From positions 6,358,905-6,422,904 of the forward strand of contig JABAKD010000029.1 in NCBI GenBank assembly GCA_012845835.1: DNA of 64,000 nucleotides, given 5' to 3'. The notes below the pieces were generated by a model. It searched no databases. It saw only the letters and a list, made by a program, of their open reading frames with translations, and was not told the DNA's origin. Source of the stretch: Undaria pinnatifida. Taxonomy: Eukaryota; Sar; Phaeophyceae; Laminariales; Alariaceae. This document shows positions 42,491-55,111 of this stretch, piece after piece; within the stretch, counting starts at the first letter, position 1, and the number at the start of each line of letters is the position of its first letter. Made by a program: the position numbers and the translations under genes.

Positions 42491-45208
42491 TTTAAGAAAC
42501 CTCTTCTTTGCGGATCGAGGAAAAACGTGTTTTTATTATAACGTTTTCTTCTGTCTCCCTCCTGCCCTCCATGTCTGGCCCCTTCATGCAAAGGCGTGAG
42601 TATTTTTAATGAATGTTGACTGTGCCCCCAAGAAAATTATTGACATTGTGTGGTTGTTTGTGCCCCCCAAAAAAATTATCCGCAAGGAAATCACTCCAAA
42701 ATATAAGAAAGAACAGGAAAGCTCTCAACCTCAAAAGTCTATCCCGTGACCTGGAGTACGCGTTGCTTACTGCGGTGAGGGCGGGCGCTGTGATTCTGCA
42801 GTACATAGTCTAGATGTTCCCGGAAGGACCAAAAGAGGCGATCGTACGTGTTTCAACTGCATACTTACCATTGCAATCAGTTCTTCTATGGAACTGAGAT
42901 AAGACTGTGCAAAATTGGAAAGTGTGTATTCGTGGGGGCGCCCAGAAAAGGAAAAGTCAGCGTAAACCCGATTTCGGTTTCTCGTGAGAGGGCCGGCTCT
43001 GTAACATTGCATGCAGGTCCACACACTCAGCGGCATCATCTCGACATCTGTCACAATGGTTGGTCCGTGCATATTGGTACAGCATTTCCCTTTTATGATT
43101 AAGGTGGTGCTGTCTCAGAATGTCTCCACGCACTCGTGGTTTCAGGCTTCGACTGAGAAGCTACGAGCGTTTCATAACCTCCCTCCATAAGGTCTTGGAA
43201 CGCTTGGATCCTGAGACGGAATAATATTTTGATTGCTGCCGATTTTTTATCAACTCGCGAATATGTTCCTGTCATTGCCACCTTGGCGGTGAATATCGTT
43301 TTAAGGAAGACGTAAGAAAGTAGTTAACCTTGTGCAGCAAAACCTAACCCTTGGAACGAGATTTTAAGGCAACTGGTTACTATGCTGGGAGTAATGGTAA
43401 ATTTGGCCCATCACACGCTGAATGCCCACCGCAGAATTGGGGCACATGGGATGACATGAGATTCATCGGGTGGGGATATATGGATGCTGTAGGGGTCACT
43501 CGTAACAGGAGCTACGCGATACTGTCATGGACTGGCCAGGAGGCTCACGAGGCAAGATGCCGGGTGGCGAATGAGGCGCGGGCTGTTTATTTGATGGGAA
43601 AATGTGTGGGCACCGATGTTCGTAGTTTCGTTAGTCCTCTTCGATCCATGACAGCAAATAGCCCACCTTCTAATTGTCTCCCGAGGATTCTACTTGCCAT
43701 GCTAGCAATGCCTTCAGTGAGGCTTGCCTTGCGATGAATTTGCGAGTTGCCGTGTTCTTCGTCTCAGGAGCAACAACTGCCCACGTGGAGGTACTGCTGC
43801 CCTAAAGTCCGGAGGTCAACGCTCCCTCCGCCAAAGTCGGTGGGGCTGCCTTCTGTTCCGATCGATTGCCCAGAATACACTAGTTCGCACCAGCCACGAA
43901 CAGGTTGGAATGAAAAGTGCCACGGACATCTGTGAGCCCTCTTCCGTACCCTTGGGCTTGTCATCGGGGTTCTTACTATGTTTTCTTGTCGCGCCGAATA
44001 CAAACCCAAACGGGACGTTTATCCGTCACGTCAGGGTAGCTGCATCTAGTTGCCAGCCATTACGGCTTGAGCAGTTGAGTCACGCTGAACTCACGATGAG
44101 GTGCTTGACGGCATCGTATACGGTGAGATGTAGTCGTAAGAAGCCAAAAACGCCTCCGTAGAAGTGATTTGGTTAGGTCGACGTATCAAGCCATCATCAG
44201 GTGCTACTATATTGTAAGTTGGGTCCTACGTGACGATTGGATTCTTGATTTTCGTATCATGTTACAGAGAACCGTGGTTACGGCATGCGTGAAGAAAAGG
44301 CGTGGACCGGTTGGCTGGGTAAAAGTGGATCGTTCGAAGCATCGAGAGAGGTCATACCAGAAGAAAGTGACGAACGCAGCATTGTTTAGACTTGGGTAAC
44401 AACCTATTTTTTTTGGCGATCATGCCTCCAGCGGGTTCGGAGTTGACACCCATACGGGACGCTTTTATTGCCCACCCGAACAATCTCGAGAGGGTAGTAT
44501 GAGGCAGCCCGACAAGAGTCTAGCGGAGAGACCACATGTCTTGGCCCTGCCAACCCTGAGCGTGGCAATACCAGAAAGAAGTGTCTGAGCGAAAATATAA
44601 TCGAAAATGACCTAGCACAGGCTCAAAACGCAAACACTCGACTTTGATGGGTTTTTTTTTTCCGTCGGGTACTTGCGATATGCTACTTTTGGATGACGTC
44701 GTTAGATCCCGCCGAGAGTGCGTTGCCCAAAACGAGCTGCGCACTCGCACCGGTCACATAACACAGAGTACAAAAGAAGAGGACGTTAGGGAACCGCCGT
44801 CGCGCGGGCAGAGATATCGCCTGCGTTTATTATAAAAAAATCAAGTTTTTTGTCGACGGCGCGGCTCGAGTGTTCGAATTCGCTTCACGGCCGTTCCATT
44901 CCCACTTGCTTCTTGGACTTTTTGTTGTGATGGATCCTTAATATCTATTGTTTTTTTGGCGCTTAAGTGCAATCAAAACATCATTTCCACGGGTACGCGC
45001 AGCGCGTGGAATTTATATCATACCTAATGTCATATATTAGTCCAATTTGTCAGCGCTGAAACGCAACACCAAGTCAACGTCATCCCAAGACTATCGGACA
45101 ATGGAAGGGTCGGTCGTAATTCGTTGTTTGGTCCTGATCTAATTTTTACGTACGTAAGTCACTGGCCTGAGGACTATCACCGATGCTGACCACTTGAATA
45201 CTGCGAGT
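42491..45208. other. No supported gene; several open frames
   Basis: The longest frames are plus-strand 43351-43737 (128 aa, with PPQNWGTWDDMRFIGWGYMD) and 43724-44161. Neither has splice support or a recognised family. Confidence 0.35.
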
Positions 45209-45290
45209 CCCGACAGCTTGTTGTTGTTGTTCACACCTTAACTCGCATAATCAACTCGGTGCTAACAGGACAGCCTCCAGTCACTCAGCA
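45209..45290 (-). repeat. AAC-tailed repeat, short minus-strand copy
   Basis: Reverse complement shows GGAGGCTGTCCTGTTAGC, GAGTTGATTATGCGAGTTAA and GTGTGAACAACAACAAC: only the family tail is present. Confidence 0.8.
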
Positions 45291-45539
45291 GCGGCAGAGT
45301 GGCCAAGAAAAAGAAAGAAGAAGAGTGGCGCACATACACACACCAAAGCTGAAGCTGACTGAGCAGCAGTACCGACCGGTTCGAAATACTTTCAAGTTGG
45401 TGGTTTGAGCAGTACACACCCGCGCATCGGGCAGTATCCGCAGTATCGAAAACCCAAACAGCTCGTGTACAGGCAGCATCCGTAGACACAAAAAGGCAGA
45501 GTACCCGCAGCATATATATATGAAGCGATACCAGCATAC

Positions 45540-45728
45540 CATAAAGGCCACTTCCTTCATAGCCAGATCAGTGACTCGAAAAAAGCCTTTTCCGACAGGA
45601 TTGTTTGAAGACTGTGGACTCTTCTCGGCGTCATTGTTATCGTTGATCGACTCGATTTGATAGTTAGTAATCTTTTTGGAGATGTTGTGAGAGGGCATTG
45701 AGTGGGTGTTGCTTGATGTCAGGCCCAA
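45540..45728 (-). CDS. Candidate exon, unrecognised
   Basis: Open minus-strand frame ending at donor ATG|GTATGC. Encodes a polar Asn/Ser-rich segment (ISKKITNYQIESINDNNDAE) followed by NNPVGKGFFRVTDLAMKEVA, resembling a linker entering a membrane helix. The 5' end is not fixed and no partner exon was identified. Confidence 0.3.
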
Positions 45729-46926
45729 GGCGGTTTAAAGCTCTGTGCGTTGTTCCTTCCTTGTCAACAGTGCATGCGTCACGGGCGACGAGCTATCGTC
45801 CAAGCGGGCTAATTGCGTACGGCTTGGCCTAGCCGCCAACGCTACGTTATTCGTGGAGTTGCTCTCCGCCGAGAACAACGAAAGCGACAGGACGCGTAGC
45901 TGTTGTTAGGAAAACGTCATCAGTACCGCGCGCTATCTGCCATCGTGCGATAGAGGCTGCCGGCAGGCAAGACGACTGATAAAGCTCCACGCTTACTTGC
46001 GGTGAGAAACAGCAGCCAACCGAGCGTCTGAAGCTTTTCAGGTCTTGGTCCGTTAGACGAGGTAAACGTAACTTGATATCATCGTTCGAAAAACTCTTGT
46101 CGTATTATCATCTATGAGAGAGTAGAGACTTAAACTTCGGTAGTCGAGACAACCGGTTCGTCGCGGAGGTTGCCCAATGACATAAATCTCCGGAGAAAAC
46201 TGTTTTCCACGTACTACATGATACGTGTTTCACGGTGTTTGCTCTGCAACACCTCACATCTTTACCCTGACTAAAATCACCAGGCCCCGTGATACGTGTA
46301 TGGCATACATAGTGTAACCGCTGACACACGAACAAGAGAGAAACCTCGAGGGGAACCTCCTACGATAGCAACACACGAAACAAACAGGAAAAATACAACG
46401 GAACCTTTTTAATGACGTACAACAGCCCTCCTGTTGCAAATGCTCTCGACGTATCATCACCACTGCCAGCTAAAACAGCAAGTATTGGAACACATATACA
46501 TCCAGCATAAACATAGCGCACTAACTTCCAGCAACCTCAACCAAACTCCCCAAAACTGTTCTGTATGAATAGCATACTTTTGCAAAATGTCTCACCGTAT
46601 CAGCACAACCACGTTTACCCAAATGCTCGTACTATCCATCTGCAACGCCAAATTCGTCCCTCACTCGTACGTGATAACAGCTTTCTCTTCCGAGTTGCAT
46701 GTTTGCCGCTGCCCGAAAACATTCTTCAAGAGTACAATGACCCCCCTTCCATTCACACATGTTCCTGCTTCCCATTGGACGCTAACCTCCTTCCCCATTT
46801 CTTTCCAGCAAAAATATCCAAACTACTCCATGTTAATGACACTGTTGCGGTGAAACTGGAATGCTATAACGCTTAAAGCGATCTCAATTCCTCACACAGC
46901 CTACGAAAGGTTTTTTTTTTTTTCTA
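45729..46926. other. No supported gene
   Basis: A plus-strand frame at 46565-46876 (103 aa) has acceptable composition but no supporting signal. A T run ends at 46925. Confidence 0.35.
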
Positions 46927-47149
46927 TCGCCCGGGATCACTCACGCGAGGGACCCCCTGGTTTCTTCGCGGTCTTAACTTTTTGTTCTGTCACCATTTTG
47001 AAACGGGAATCCCCAACCGCAGGGTAGGCCACACTGAGCCAAAAATCACGATCAAAGCCTTTGTCGTCCCGTGAGGAACAGAGTCACTCGAGCGTGTGGC
47101 TCAAACACGGTAAGAAAACAGTGGTTCTTGCTCTACCGTAGCCTTGGTA
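46927..47149 (-). mobile_element. Small TIR element (MITE-like), copy 2
   Basis: Minus-strand copy: ACCAAGGCTACGGTAGAG end, GTGTTTGAGCCACACGCTCG block, and ATCACTCACGCGAGGGACCC near the other end. The far terminus is eroded into a T run. Confidence 0.65.
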
Positions 47150-47431
47150 CCCTACCGATCGAGGGGTTGTTCGGCCGGTGATCCAGCTGTAACGTTTGCG
47201 GCGGGAGAACACGCAGCGAGCGTTAGCGGCGACGCCAGTGACGGCGGCACCCGCAGCCGCCTCCGCGGCATGGCAGCCACCGACAAATACCACACAACCG
47301 GGAGTATCGTTGGTGTCCGCATAGCAGCGCACAAAGGCGACCGTGCCTCCGCTGTCTGCGGCGGCGCCACCAGCGTAAAATGCGAAGTCACGTTCGGGGA
47401 GGCCGTTGGGAGTGAAACAAACAGGGGCCAT
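47150..47431 (-). CDS. Hypothetical ORF, Ala/Gly-rich
   Basis: From an ATG at 47431 (MAPVCFTPNGLPERDFAFYA) through an Ala/Gly/Val-rich segment (GGTVAFVRCYADTNDTPGCV) to the edge of the MITE copy at 47149, into which the frame continues. Local GC is high, which lengthens frames on both strands; a 144-codon plus-strand frame overlaps. Unrecognised. Confidence 0.25.
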
Positions 47432-50400
47432 GCGTCATCGCGAAATTCTTCTACTGTACGCGAAGAAAGCTGCCTACACAATCGCGCCTATTCAGCTCTA
47501 TTGAATGAAGGGGCGGAAGTTAATTTCCCTTGTCTTCGGCAGTTGTCGTCGCGTCACGGTTTGAGCGGCGTTGTTTGACTGTGTCCGGACCGTAACGCTG
47601 GTTGTAAAGTATTAATTTGGCTCTCTGACTGTGTAGGCGAGGGCGAGGGAAGATTCTCATTATGCAGTCCATGTCATTCGATCGGTCATCATTAAAAATG
47701 TTAATAGTAATGTTGATCACCTGTCTCTCCACTTTTTCGAATTCGGACATAAGTTGCGAAGTAATTTCCGTTTTTTCATGTGTATAATATGATGTGCATG
47801 CGCTTCGTAATACCGCAAACCGGAGAGGAGGGTCAACCGCGCCGGTGACCCCGAGCCACGGCAAAAGGGCCGTAGACGTAACCGTCGTATCGTAGCCTTG
47901 GTCCCTGGGATAACCAGAGATGTTGGTCGGGGGGGGGCACATATTCGGGTATATATAATAGTTTTCCCAAAGGGAAAAGCAAGTCATAGCACCGTTGGAG
48001 TGACTGTTTCCAGGAAACTGCGTCGGAGGTGTTTTATTATGTCGATATTAATCGGAATCCAGCATTGCGTCAGCGTCGCTACCGCTTCGCAGAATAAATG
48101 ACAGTTTTTGTGCATGTCTGTCTCAGTTGAAGGTAGTTTTTGACATCAGGTTTTCATCAACTTTTTCAACAGACCCGTGGCATCGTCAACTGCCGCTTTT
48201 TTGATATTTTCGGTTATTCTACCCAAACACCGTAGGGTTTGTTGACGCCTGCGGGCCGTAGCTTCGGTCGTGGTTTAAGAAGCTGTTACCCAGGCCGCCG
48301 GCGTAGCCCCGTCGTATGTCAACGTATATATGCAACTTGCTGTTTTTGACATCCTGCTCTCCGGCGATCGGGGGGGGGGGTCTCTCGCTTCGGCTGCGGG
48401 ACAAGCAAGGGTGCCTTCGGTACGTTATGACGCATGTCGGGATCCCGACCGAGCTCAGTGGTGGTGCTCTGGCTATCCAACGTCGCTGAACTGGTGATGT
48501 TTTGTCCAGGGGTTGCATTCGGTCTCGCTGAGCCCAGTAGGTTTGAAAACCCCCACCCCTCACTAGTTTGTCGTTCTTGTTCTTCAGATATTTCTCCCGC
48601 TCCGATCTTCCGCCCAATGTATCTAGTCTACAACATCAGCCTAATTGCTAGTGTTTCTAGTGCTGTCAGCTACCGTACGACGCAGTCACATACAGACAAC
48701 GGCAGCAGCCGCGCATACCTCGAGCACCGCTTGTATATCTGTGGCACATCTTGCCCTGCGACTCATGTTGTACACCTCGCACTGAACGTGTAACACACAT
48801 ACTTCGCCTGCGACGAAGTTGTGCGCTCGTCTACCTGTACGATTGGCGCCTAGCTACGATTTCTCGAGTTGATGGGCTCCCCGCATCGCATATCTGGGAG
48901 GTAGTTGCACCGCGAGCAAGATCGACGAAGCAAGGCTCATACTGTAGGCTGTTTCATTCCTCCGAGCCATGCAAAGGCATACACGAACACAAACTGTTAG
49001 TTGTAAGAAAAAATAGGTCAATAATGTCCATCGATCGAAGCTACTACGAGCAGACCCTCCTATACACGAAATTCAATCACATCCCCCACACTAAACCTAG
49101 CATAAAAATCTCAGAATATGTCATGAACCCCGATGAGATTATTCCACATTTGAAGCTTTCTTCATTCAATTTCGGGTTAGAGCCACAATACGCAATGATC
49201 GCATTGCTCTCATCGTCCGGTTGAGTACTTACAGCTTGCATCGTTTGGGCCAAAGGTTACTCAACATGTTTCTGACCGGTTGAGCTCCTCACGCGTGTGG
49301 AACAATTGGTGACTACACAAATTCTAAGAGAAATTAGCTTCATTAGCTTTAGGGCTAGCGCATATTATACGACATTACTGTTGGTTTGGGTGGGTTCGTT
49401 TGATTGCGCGAAATAACGTCCAAGAGCTCGGGTTTCGTGTAATAGGTTTCGCTCTGCACGTTGGGAGCTCAGAAAAATCTTTGAATCTGACGCACTCATG
49501 AAGCGTGGGAGGACGCTCCTGGGTGTTTTTTTTAAGCGCGTGGGATTCGACGAATTACCGACTGGTGAGAAAGGTTTCTTTGTTTTTTGTTGTATATTTT
49601 GGAATGAACAGGATACAGACGAACCCCTGACCAAACTCTCCAAATCCCACGGCCTGCCTGCGAGGTATTCTACGGAAAGTAGACGATAAATGTCGATCGA
49701 AAGAAGCTATCATGAGGGTACCCTTCTATACTCGAGTTCCACCACGTTGTGTTTTTTTTTTTCTCCCTCTTTTGCCGCCGCTGTGCTGCTGCTTAACACA
49801 CGGCCCTCTCCAGGCTCAGTACTTGTGGCAAATGCAGTACAGCAGCAGCGGCGATGTGAGATCCCTACTTTATGGGAAAGCCACAGACGGTGCTGAATGT
49901 GTGTATCATGTGTTCGCTTGTGCGCTCCTGTACCGTATGTACCTGGAGTATGTGTGCGTGGCGTGTGTGCTGTCTTGAAACCATAATTGTACCAGATTGT
50001 ACATGAGAAGAACAGCAGTATCAAGCGATGAAACTGCAGGAGCCGCGTTCTAAGCTCTCCTTGCCTTCAAGCCCGTAGTATATGTCTTATGTGTGCGTAA
50101 TTGCTGCACAGCAGGGGATCGAGCCACGACAACGCAGGCAACAGCTCCCAGTGCTATTCAACAACCAAACACGCACATACATGGTCAGACCTAATACCAG
50201 GTTCACAATACACTACTCATTTTTTGCGACTGCTGTGAGCGTTGTCACTATTCCTGAGAAAATTATGTTCGTCCGAAACGGCCCTCATGCACAAAAAAAC
50301 TGGGAAGGGTGTGAGTTGCCCCTGTTCAACTTGTGACGCACCCGGGATCCCATCCCCGAAGGGAAATCTTGTAATAATATGCCATCCCCTCATCCTCTGC

Positions 50401-50544
50401 AGGGCAGCTCGATGTGTTTCTCGAATGCTTTACTTGTCTTTTCGAGAGCCCAGACAGGTGAGGGGGGGGGGGTACTAGTTTGGTGCCTTCCTTAAAGTCA
50501 TTCGACCATATTGACCACCACGCATCTCTTGCGAGGCAGAACAA
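47432..50544. other. No supported gene
   Basis: Open frames at 47520-47987 (minus, 155 aa) and 48751-49224 (plus, 157 aa) have no splice support. A short sequence near 49020-49070 (peptide MSIDRSYYEQTLLY) recurs near 49685-49735 (MSIERSYHEGTLLY), showing a local duplication. Confidence 0.35.
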
Positions 50545-50818
50545 CCAGACTGACTCTACGATAGCCCCCCCCCCTCAAACCAGCGATTTTTGTCAACGAA
50601 CATTTCATGGCTGCTCGACGCAAGCAAGGATACTATTGAAGACGACGTATACTTCGAAAGAGTATAGTTAACTTTTTGGGTGCAAAGATCTAACGATCGA
50701 CGATGTCAGGGTGTCCAGGGACACGGGATTTCAAGAGGTACGACTGGGAGCTGGTTTTCAAACAGGTGGTATCGTTTAGGAAAAGTTGAGGGGACCACCG
50801 TGGAACGACTCCTCTGAG
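50545..50818 (+). repeat. 250-bp dispersed repeat, copy 3
   Basis: Same blocks as copies at 23026 and 40988 (CATTTCATGGCTGCTCGACG, TAACGATCGACGATGTCAGG, GGAACGACTCC), but the frame is no longer open throughout. It ends just before the ORF at 50821. Confidence 0.75.
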
Positions 50819-50901
50819 ACATGGGGGGCGGTATATTCAACAACGTGAATGTAACCGAAATATATATCGTTTCGTACTCGATTCGCACGCAAGTTCCGAC
50901 G

Positions 50902-51323
50902 ATGCTACGTATACTGCAATTGCTTTTCATTTTCGTCGTTCTTTTTGGTTTTTGTGCCTTTTCTACGAGTGTGGCGCCTCTAGGACCTCTACTACATGCG
51001 TGCTCCCCTGTGCCGAGATATTATATACCTGGTATTACATATAACTCTGCATTAAGTCAAGAAAGAACAGAAGAAGAAGAGAGATCACTCCGGGACAGTA
51101 GCGAAGTAGCGATTGACGTCCACCGCATGCTCCATCATGACTCGACAGCATTAACAACCCAAGCATCAGGCCTGGGCTGGAACTCCGCTGTCCCACCACA
51201 TATACAGGCAGTACACAGGAACTTGCGTAATAACCCCGTAGACCCAAGTAGCCCACTGCAAAAGTTTACACACACTGCAACAAATACCTGGTATTTTGAA
51301 AAAAAAATTCAAGGACGCCAGCC
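50902..51323 (+). CDS. Possible first exon of a secreted or membrane protein
   Basis: ATG at 50902 opens a signal-peptide-like N-terminus: MLRILQLLFIFVVLFGFCAF, then small polar residues (STSVAPLG). It is followed by a 110-residue polar region with an acidic patch (SQERTEEEERSLRD). The frame stops at 51325-51327, but that TAA lies inside a perfect donor, CAGCC|GTAAGT, so the coding part may end at 51323 and splice onward. An alternative ATG lies 27 codons upstream. No family and no downstream exon recognised. Confidence 0.4.
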
Positions 51324-51504
51324 GTAAGTTCGACGAATTTTAGGTCAAAAGTCATCTGTGCAAACTGCGTTGTTGGTACTTGTAACATACGATATGAGTG
51401 AGTTTTTATTGGGAGGTGTCTTATTTTTTGTCCACTGTAATGGTAAGTGTTGGTATTTATACTTGTTTCATGCATACTGTATTTCACGGATGTCTGGTGT
51501 GGTC

Positions 51505-51715
51505 CCCCTCAATGCGGGTTATTATATAGTTTCCGTCCGCAGAACAAGGCCGAACGTCCTAGCCCCGTTGGCTTGGCATTAGCGGGGGAGTCACCGATCT
51601 CCATCCTTCACGAGGGGTATGAAACCCCGTAACACGCGCGATCGAAGTATCACATGCGAGCTGATTTGAACCCGAAAAACGTTTTTGGTCGATCTCACAA
51701 GAAAGTGTATTGTTT
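51505..51715 (+). repeat. Left-arm copy of the palindromic family, no G tract
   Basis: CCCCCTCAATGCGGGTTATT, GGAGTCACCGATCTCCATCC, ACACGCGCGATCGAAGTATC and a diverged arm ending AGTGTATTG. It shows the family outside the MFS gene. Confidence 0.7.
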
Positions 51716-53207
51716 TTCATTTTCAAGTATTATACGATGTACACATAAATTTTTCATGGTCTGGCTTGTTTTGTCAGCCTCTCTTGAGCATTTCACTTGC
51801 TTCACCTTGATCAATTGCGACTGTCTGGTTTTTTCTTTGTTTCACATAGTCTGTGATTTACAGAATGTGCATATCTTTACGAGCTGGGCCAGCCTAGGAA
51901 CGAATGAAGGTATTTCGTGGACCGATGTGAACTAGACACAACTATAATATACATAGTACCTGGAATCGACCAATCGTCGTGCGTACGCAGCATTATGACG
52001 CCACCTTCCACGAAGGGCGTAATTTGACGGGATCTCAAAACTTCCTTGTAATCAGTGTGTATCAAACAAAGGGTGGAGATAGAACCATTTTATGCAGCGG
52101 AATACCGCACATAAATAATACGAACTCTTGTTTTTCAAAGATGTTTCTGAATGCTCCATTAATAGCGCCACCGCTTTTACGAGTTGGGACTTGAAAATTG
52201 AAAATGCGAACCGCCACCCCTGACATTACATTGCACATGCAAGGAAAAAACGTGCATGAACAATCGCAAGGCTTTGTTTTTTCGACTCGAGATCTCGCCG
52301 AGATATCCGCGAAAACTAAAAACAAGTAAAAATCACCAACTTGTCCAAATTAAATTCGCATAAACCTCGTCGTTGCCGATCGAGGTGAAATTTGGTAGAA
52401 ACAATGCTGAAGACTGTAGAAGAACGTCGATGTAAGTATCATCGCCCAATTCGCCAGCCATCACGAGATGTTACCAAAAAAACTCGATTCTATCAAAAAT
52501 CTATCAAAATATCTACCAGGTATGTAATTGGTTTTCGAAAAAAAGGGAGAAAACGGTATTTATGCGCTGCCCGCTCAATTTGGATAGAGTTTTGATATTA
52601 GTTTTTAAACACGTATTTGAATCGCATGTGCACACAAACGGAAAGCCGGCCTTTGTAGTTTCATCTTTTTTCATAAAGTTGTGGGTGCTTATTGTAGTTT
52701 CTCGCATCCTATAACAATCGGCCATATCTCTCGGACAAAAAGAAAAACGGCCGGCTTGACATTTGTCCGAAGCTCAATGATTAACATGGAGTCGAAAAGT
52801 CACACCTAATAATTGTGTTCGTAATACACACCAAAACCAGAGCGGGGCATGGCCAATATACGTCTATGGCCGTTTTACAGGCTGGCCCAGGTCGTAGAAT
52901 GAGGAATCAGCATGGTCTCTGGGTGTACTGATGATGTCGTTGGGTAGAAAGAAAACGGTTTATTTAATGTGAAGACAACACAAGCATGACGCCATGTGCA
53001 CACCATATAATGGTCTCTATGTTTGGTCTCAATCTCGCGCCTGGTGGATGTGTGCAGCAGGGGTGGACAGAGCACTCCTTAGTCAGGGGTCTGCCGTGGC
53101 TACACGTAACGGATCGCGTACGCGGCTCATCATTCCGCTATCATTCCATAACTCATATATGCATGGTGATACGCGCCAGTACTATTACCTTCTATAATAT
53201 TTTTTTA
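51716..53207. other. No supported gene; AT-rich
   Basis: Short frames only. No repeat with a partner in the window was recognised. Confidence 0.4.
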
Positions 53208-53292
53208 TCCTCCAGCGGACGAAGAAGAAAAAAAACTTAAGCTCACCACACTTCCACGTATTTTCATCGCGTCGTGTGTCGATTTAACTTAC
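53208..53292 (+). repeat. 85-bp dispersed repeat, copy 1
   Basis: TCCTCCAGCGGACGAAG, then AGCTCACCACACTTCCACG and CGTGTGTCGATTTAACTTA. Matches 58376-58463. Confidence 0.8.
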
Positions 53293-53344
53293 CTTTTTTT
53301 TGTAATTTGATACGTACGTAATGATCAGGCATGATATATGATAG

Positions 53345-53635
53345 ATACCGGTCGCCCCGGTGGCGTACCAGGTTTTCCTCGAGCCTGGTATATGTCAGTT
53401 TCGTGAGTTCGAGCCCCACTGAGTGCATACTCGTATATATTTGGTGGTATTTTTTCTTGTGCACAAATTGACTTGCGAAAAGCGCGAGAGCGTGACGTAG
53501 CAAAACTCGATGAAAAATGGACGAGCAGTGGAATTGCCTAACCCTATGCGAGATAAAAATTGCAGGCAAGTACCGGGGGGAAGAAGGAACGACACCTGTG
53601 ACCACGGCTTGTCCAAAAGAGCTGGGAAGTAGAAG
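53345..53635 (+). mobile_element. tRNA-derived SINE candidate
   Basis: Matches the polymerase III A box (TGGCGTACCAG, 53361-53371) and B box (GTTCGAGCC, 53407-53415) with normal spacing. The body includes GCGCGAGAGCGTGACGTAGC and GTGACCACGGCTTGTCC. It is related in layout to 13795-14060. No cloverleaf with a usable anticodon was evident, so a functional tRNA gene is unlikely. Confidence 0.5.
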
Positions 53636-54783
53636 CGTGTAAAAAATAAAAAATATGGACTAAACAGATAACATGCAAAACGCATGCTCGGACCCACACA
53701 CAGAAGTAGTAGATGTCCCTTTATGTTTTGTCGTCGTCATGCCAACATGCGCCAACGCTCGAACAGCCTGGTGAATGAACAAACCAGATCAGCATCGAGA
53801 GACACAATACTAATTGTACTCGTAATCTTGTCGATCAATTTGTGTTGGTTTTTTTTTGCCCATTCCATTTAACCCCTTCGCACTTGATATTTTTTTTTTT
53901 TGTCCCTCCCTAGAGGTGCAACTCCAACTTGGGATTACGACGAATTATCTTGCCACCTTTCCCGCTTTCAGTGCCCGGATTCATTTTTATCGTGAGGAGA
54001 CCACCAGCCCCTTTTTCCCTCGTCGACTCGCATCGAATTGAAGCTATTTTAATGCCAACGCTGCTAGATGCTCTCAGGTCTTAGATTCCATATATATATA
54101 TATATATTAAATATCTTGAAAAATTGCTGAAAATATGAGGCCCACGATATAATAAAAAAACGAGCAAAACGTGGCACAACAGAGCCACACCGGCGTTTTT
54201 CTCGCGACACGCGACAAACAATTTGCACATCGGTTTCCTTGTTCGAATATATTTTCGTAGTGTCATTCGCGTGTGCCGGCGGGCACATTTTTCGTGCACC
54301 ACTACCACCTCGTTAAAGCCCCCGAATCTACCGATAGAGCAGTGAGTGGTCGTTGCAAGCAAGCGTGTCATTTTTCGCCGACCATGTGCGGATACCACAC
54401 ATACGATCTCACCCGCGTTATACCTCCAGACTCTAGGGTGTGCGGCGGTGCGCTACAGGCTGATTCACGTGAAAAAAACAAATGTATTCCCCGACGAACG
54501 TCCACGCTGCTTTTTTTCATCAGACGGGAAACATGGCACGTCCTCAATATGCCGCCATCGCAAAGACCCCACTCACGTGTGGTTTTTTCTTCTTGTTGTC
54601 TGTTTTTTTCGTCAGTCAAGATATGATGGTAAATGTGGCCCACCTTGGGCCAACATTCTCGGCGAAAACGAAAAAAAAAAAAAAATCGTGTATGGCCTCG
54701 GGATAGGCATGTAGAGCACATGTGCAAAAATGCATGGTTTATAACTCTCGTCTTACTTGGGTGGCGATCGGAATATATATGTG

Positions 54784-55041
54784 GTTTCTCCAGGCGTGAG
54801 TAGTGAGACGTATGCACCGGCCTGGACCTGGCACATCGTAGACTGACTGCCGACTTCACTTTTATATGTTTCTGGTGAGGCAATTGCGTCAGCTGTGATA
54901 TATGCGTGTACCACCGTGGGTTGTGTGTGTTTTTCCGTGGGGTATTCCTCAGCTTCAGAGTGACCGGAGCCCGTCCAGTGACCACGGACTTGATTATGCG
55001 AGTTAATGTGAGAACAACAACAACAACAACAACAACAACAA
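54784..55041 (+). repeat. AAC-tailed dispersed repeat, body B, copy 2
   Basis: Pairs with 27581-27832. It ends with GACTTGATTATGCGAGTTAA, TGTGAG and nine AAC units. Confidence 0.85.
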
Positions 55042-55111
55042 CTCTCAAAAAACAGCGTCGACAATTTGGACTTGTGTTTGTGACAATGAGTAATCAACGA
55101 TATTTCGTTTA

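Noticed and set aside
53345-53425. Functional tRNA gene
   Set aside because: A and B boxes fit, but I could not fold a full cloverleaf with an anticodon arm; a SINE head is more likely.
54368-55048. 226-aa minus-strand ORF, the second longest open frame in the window
   Set aside because: It starts inside the (AAC)n tail and body B repeat and crosses an A run; composition is repetitive and no splice or homology support exists.
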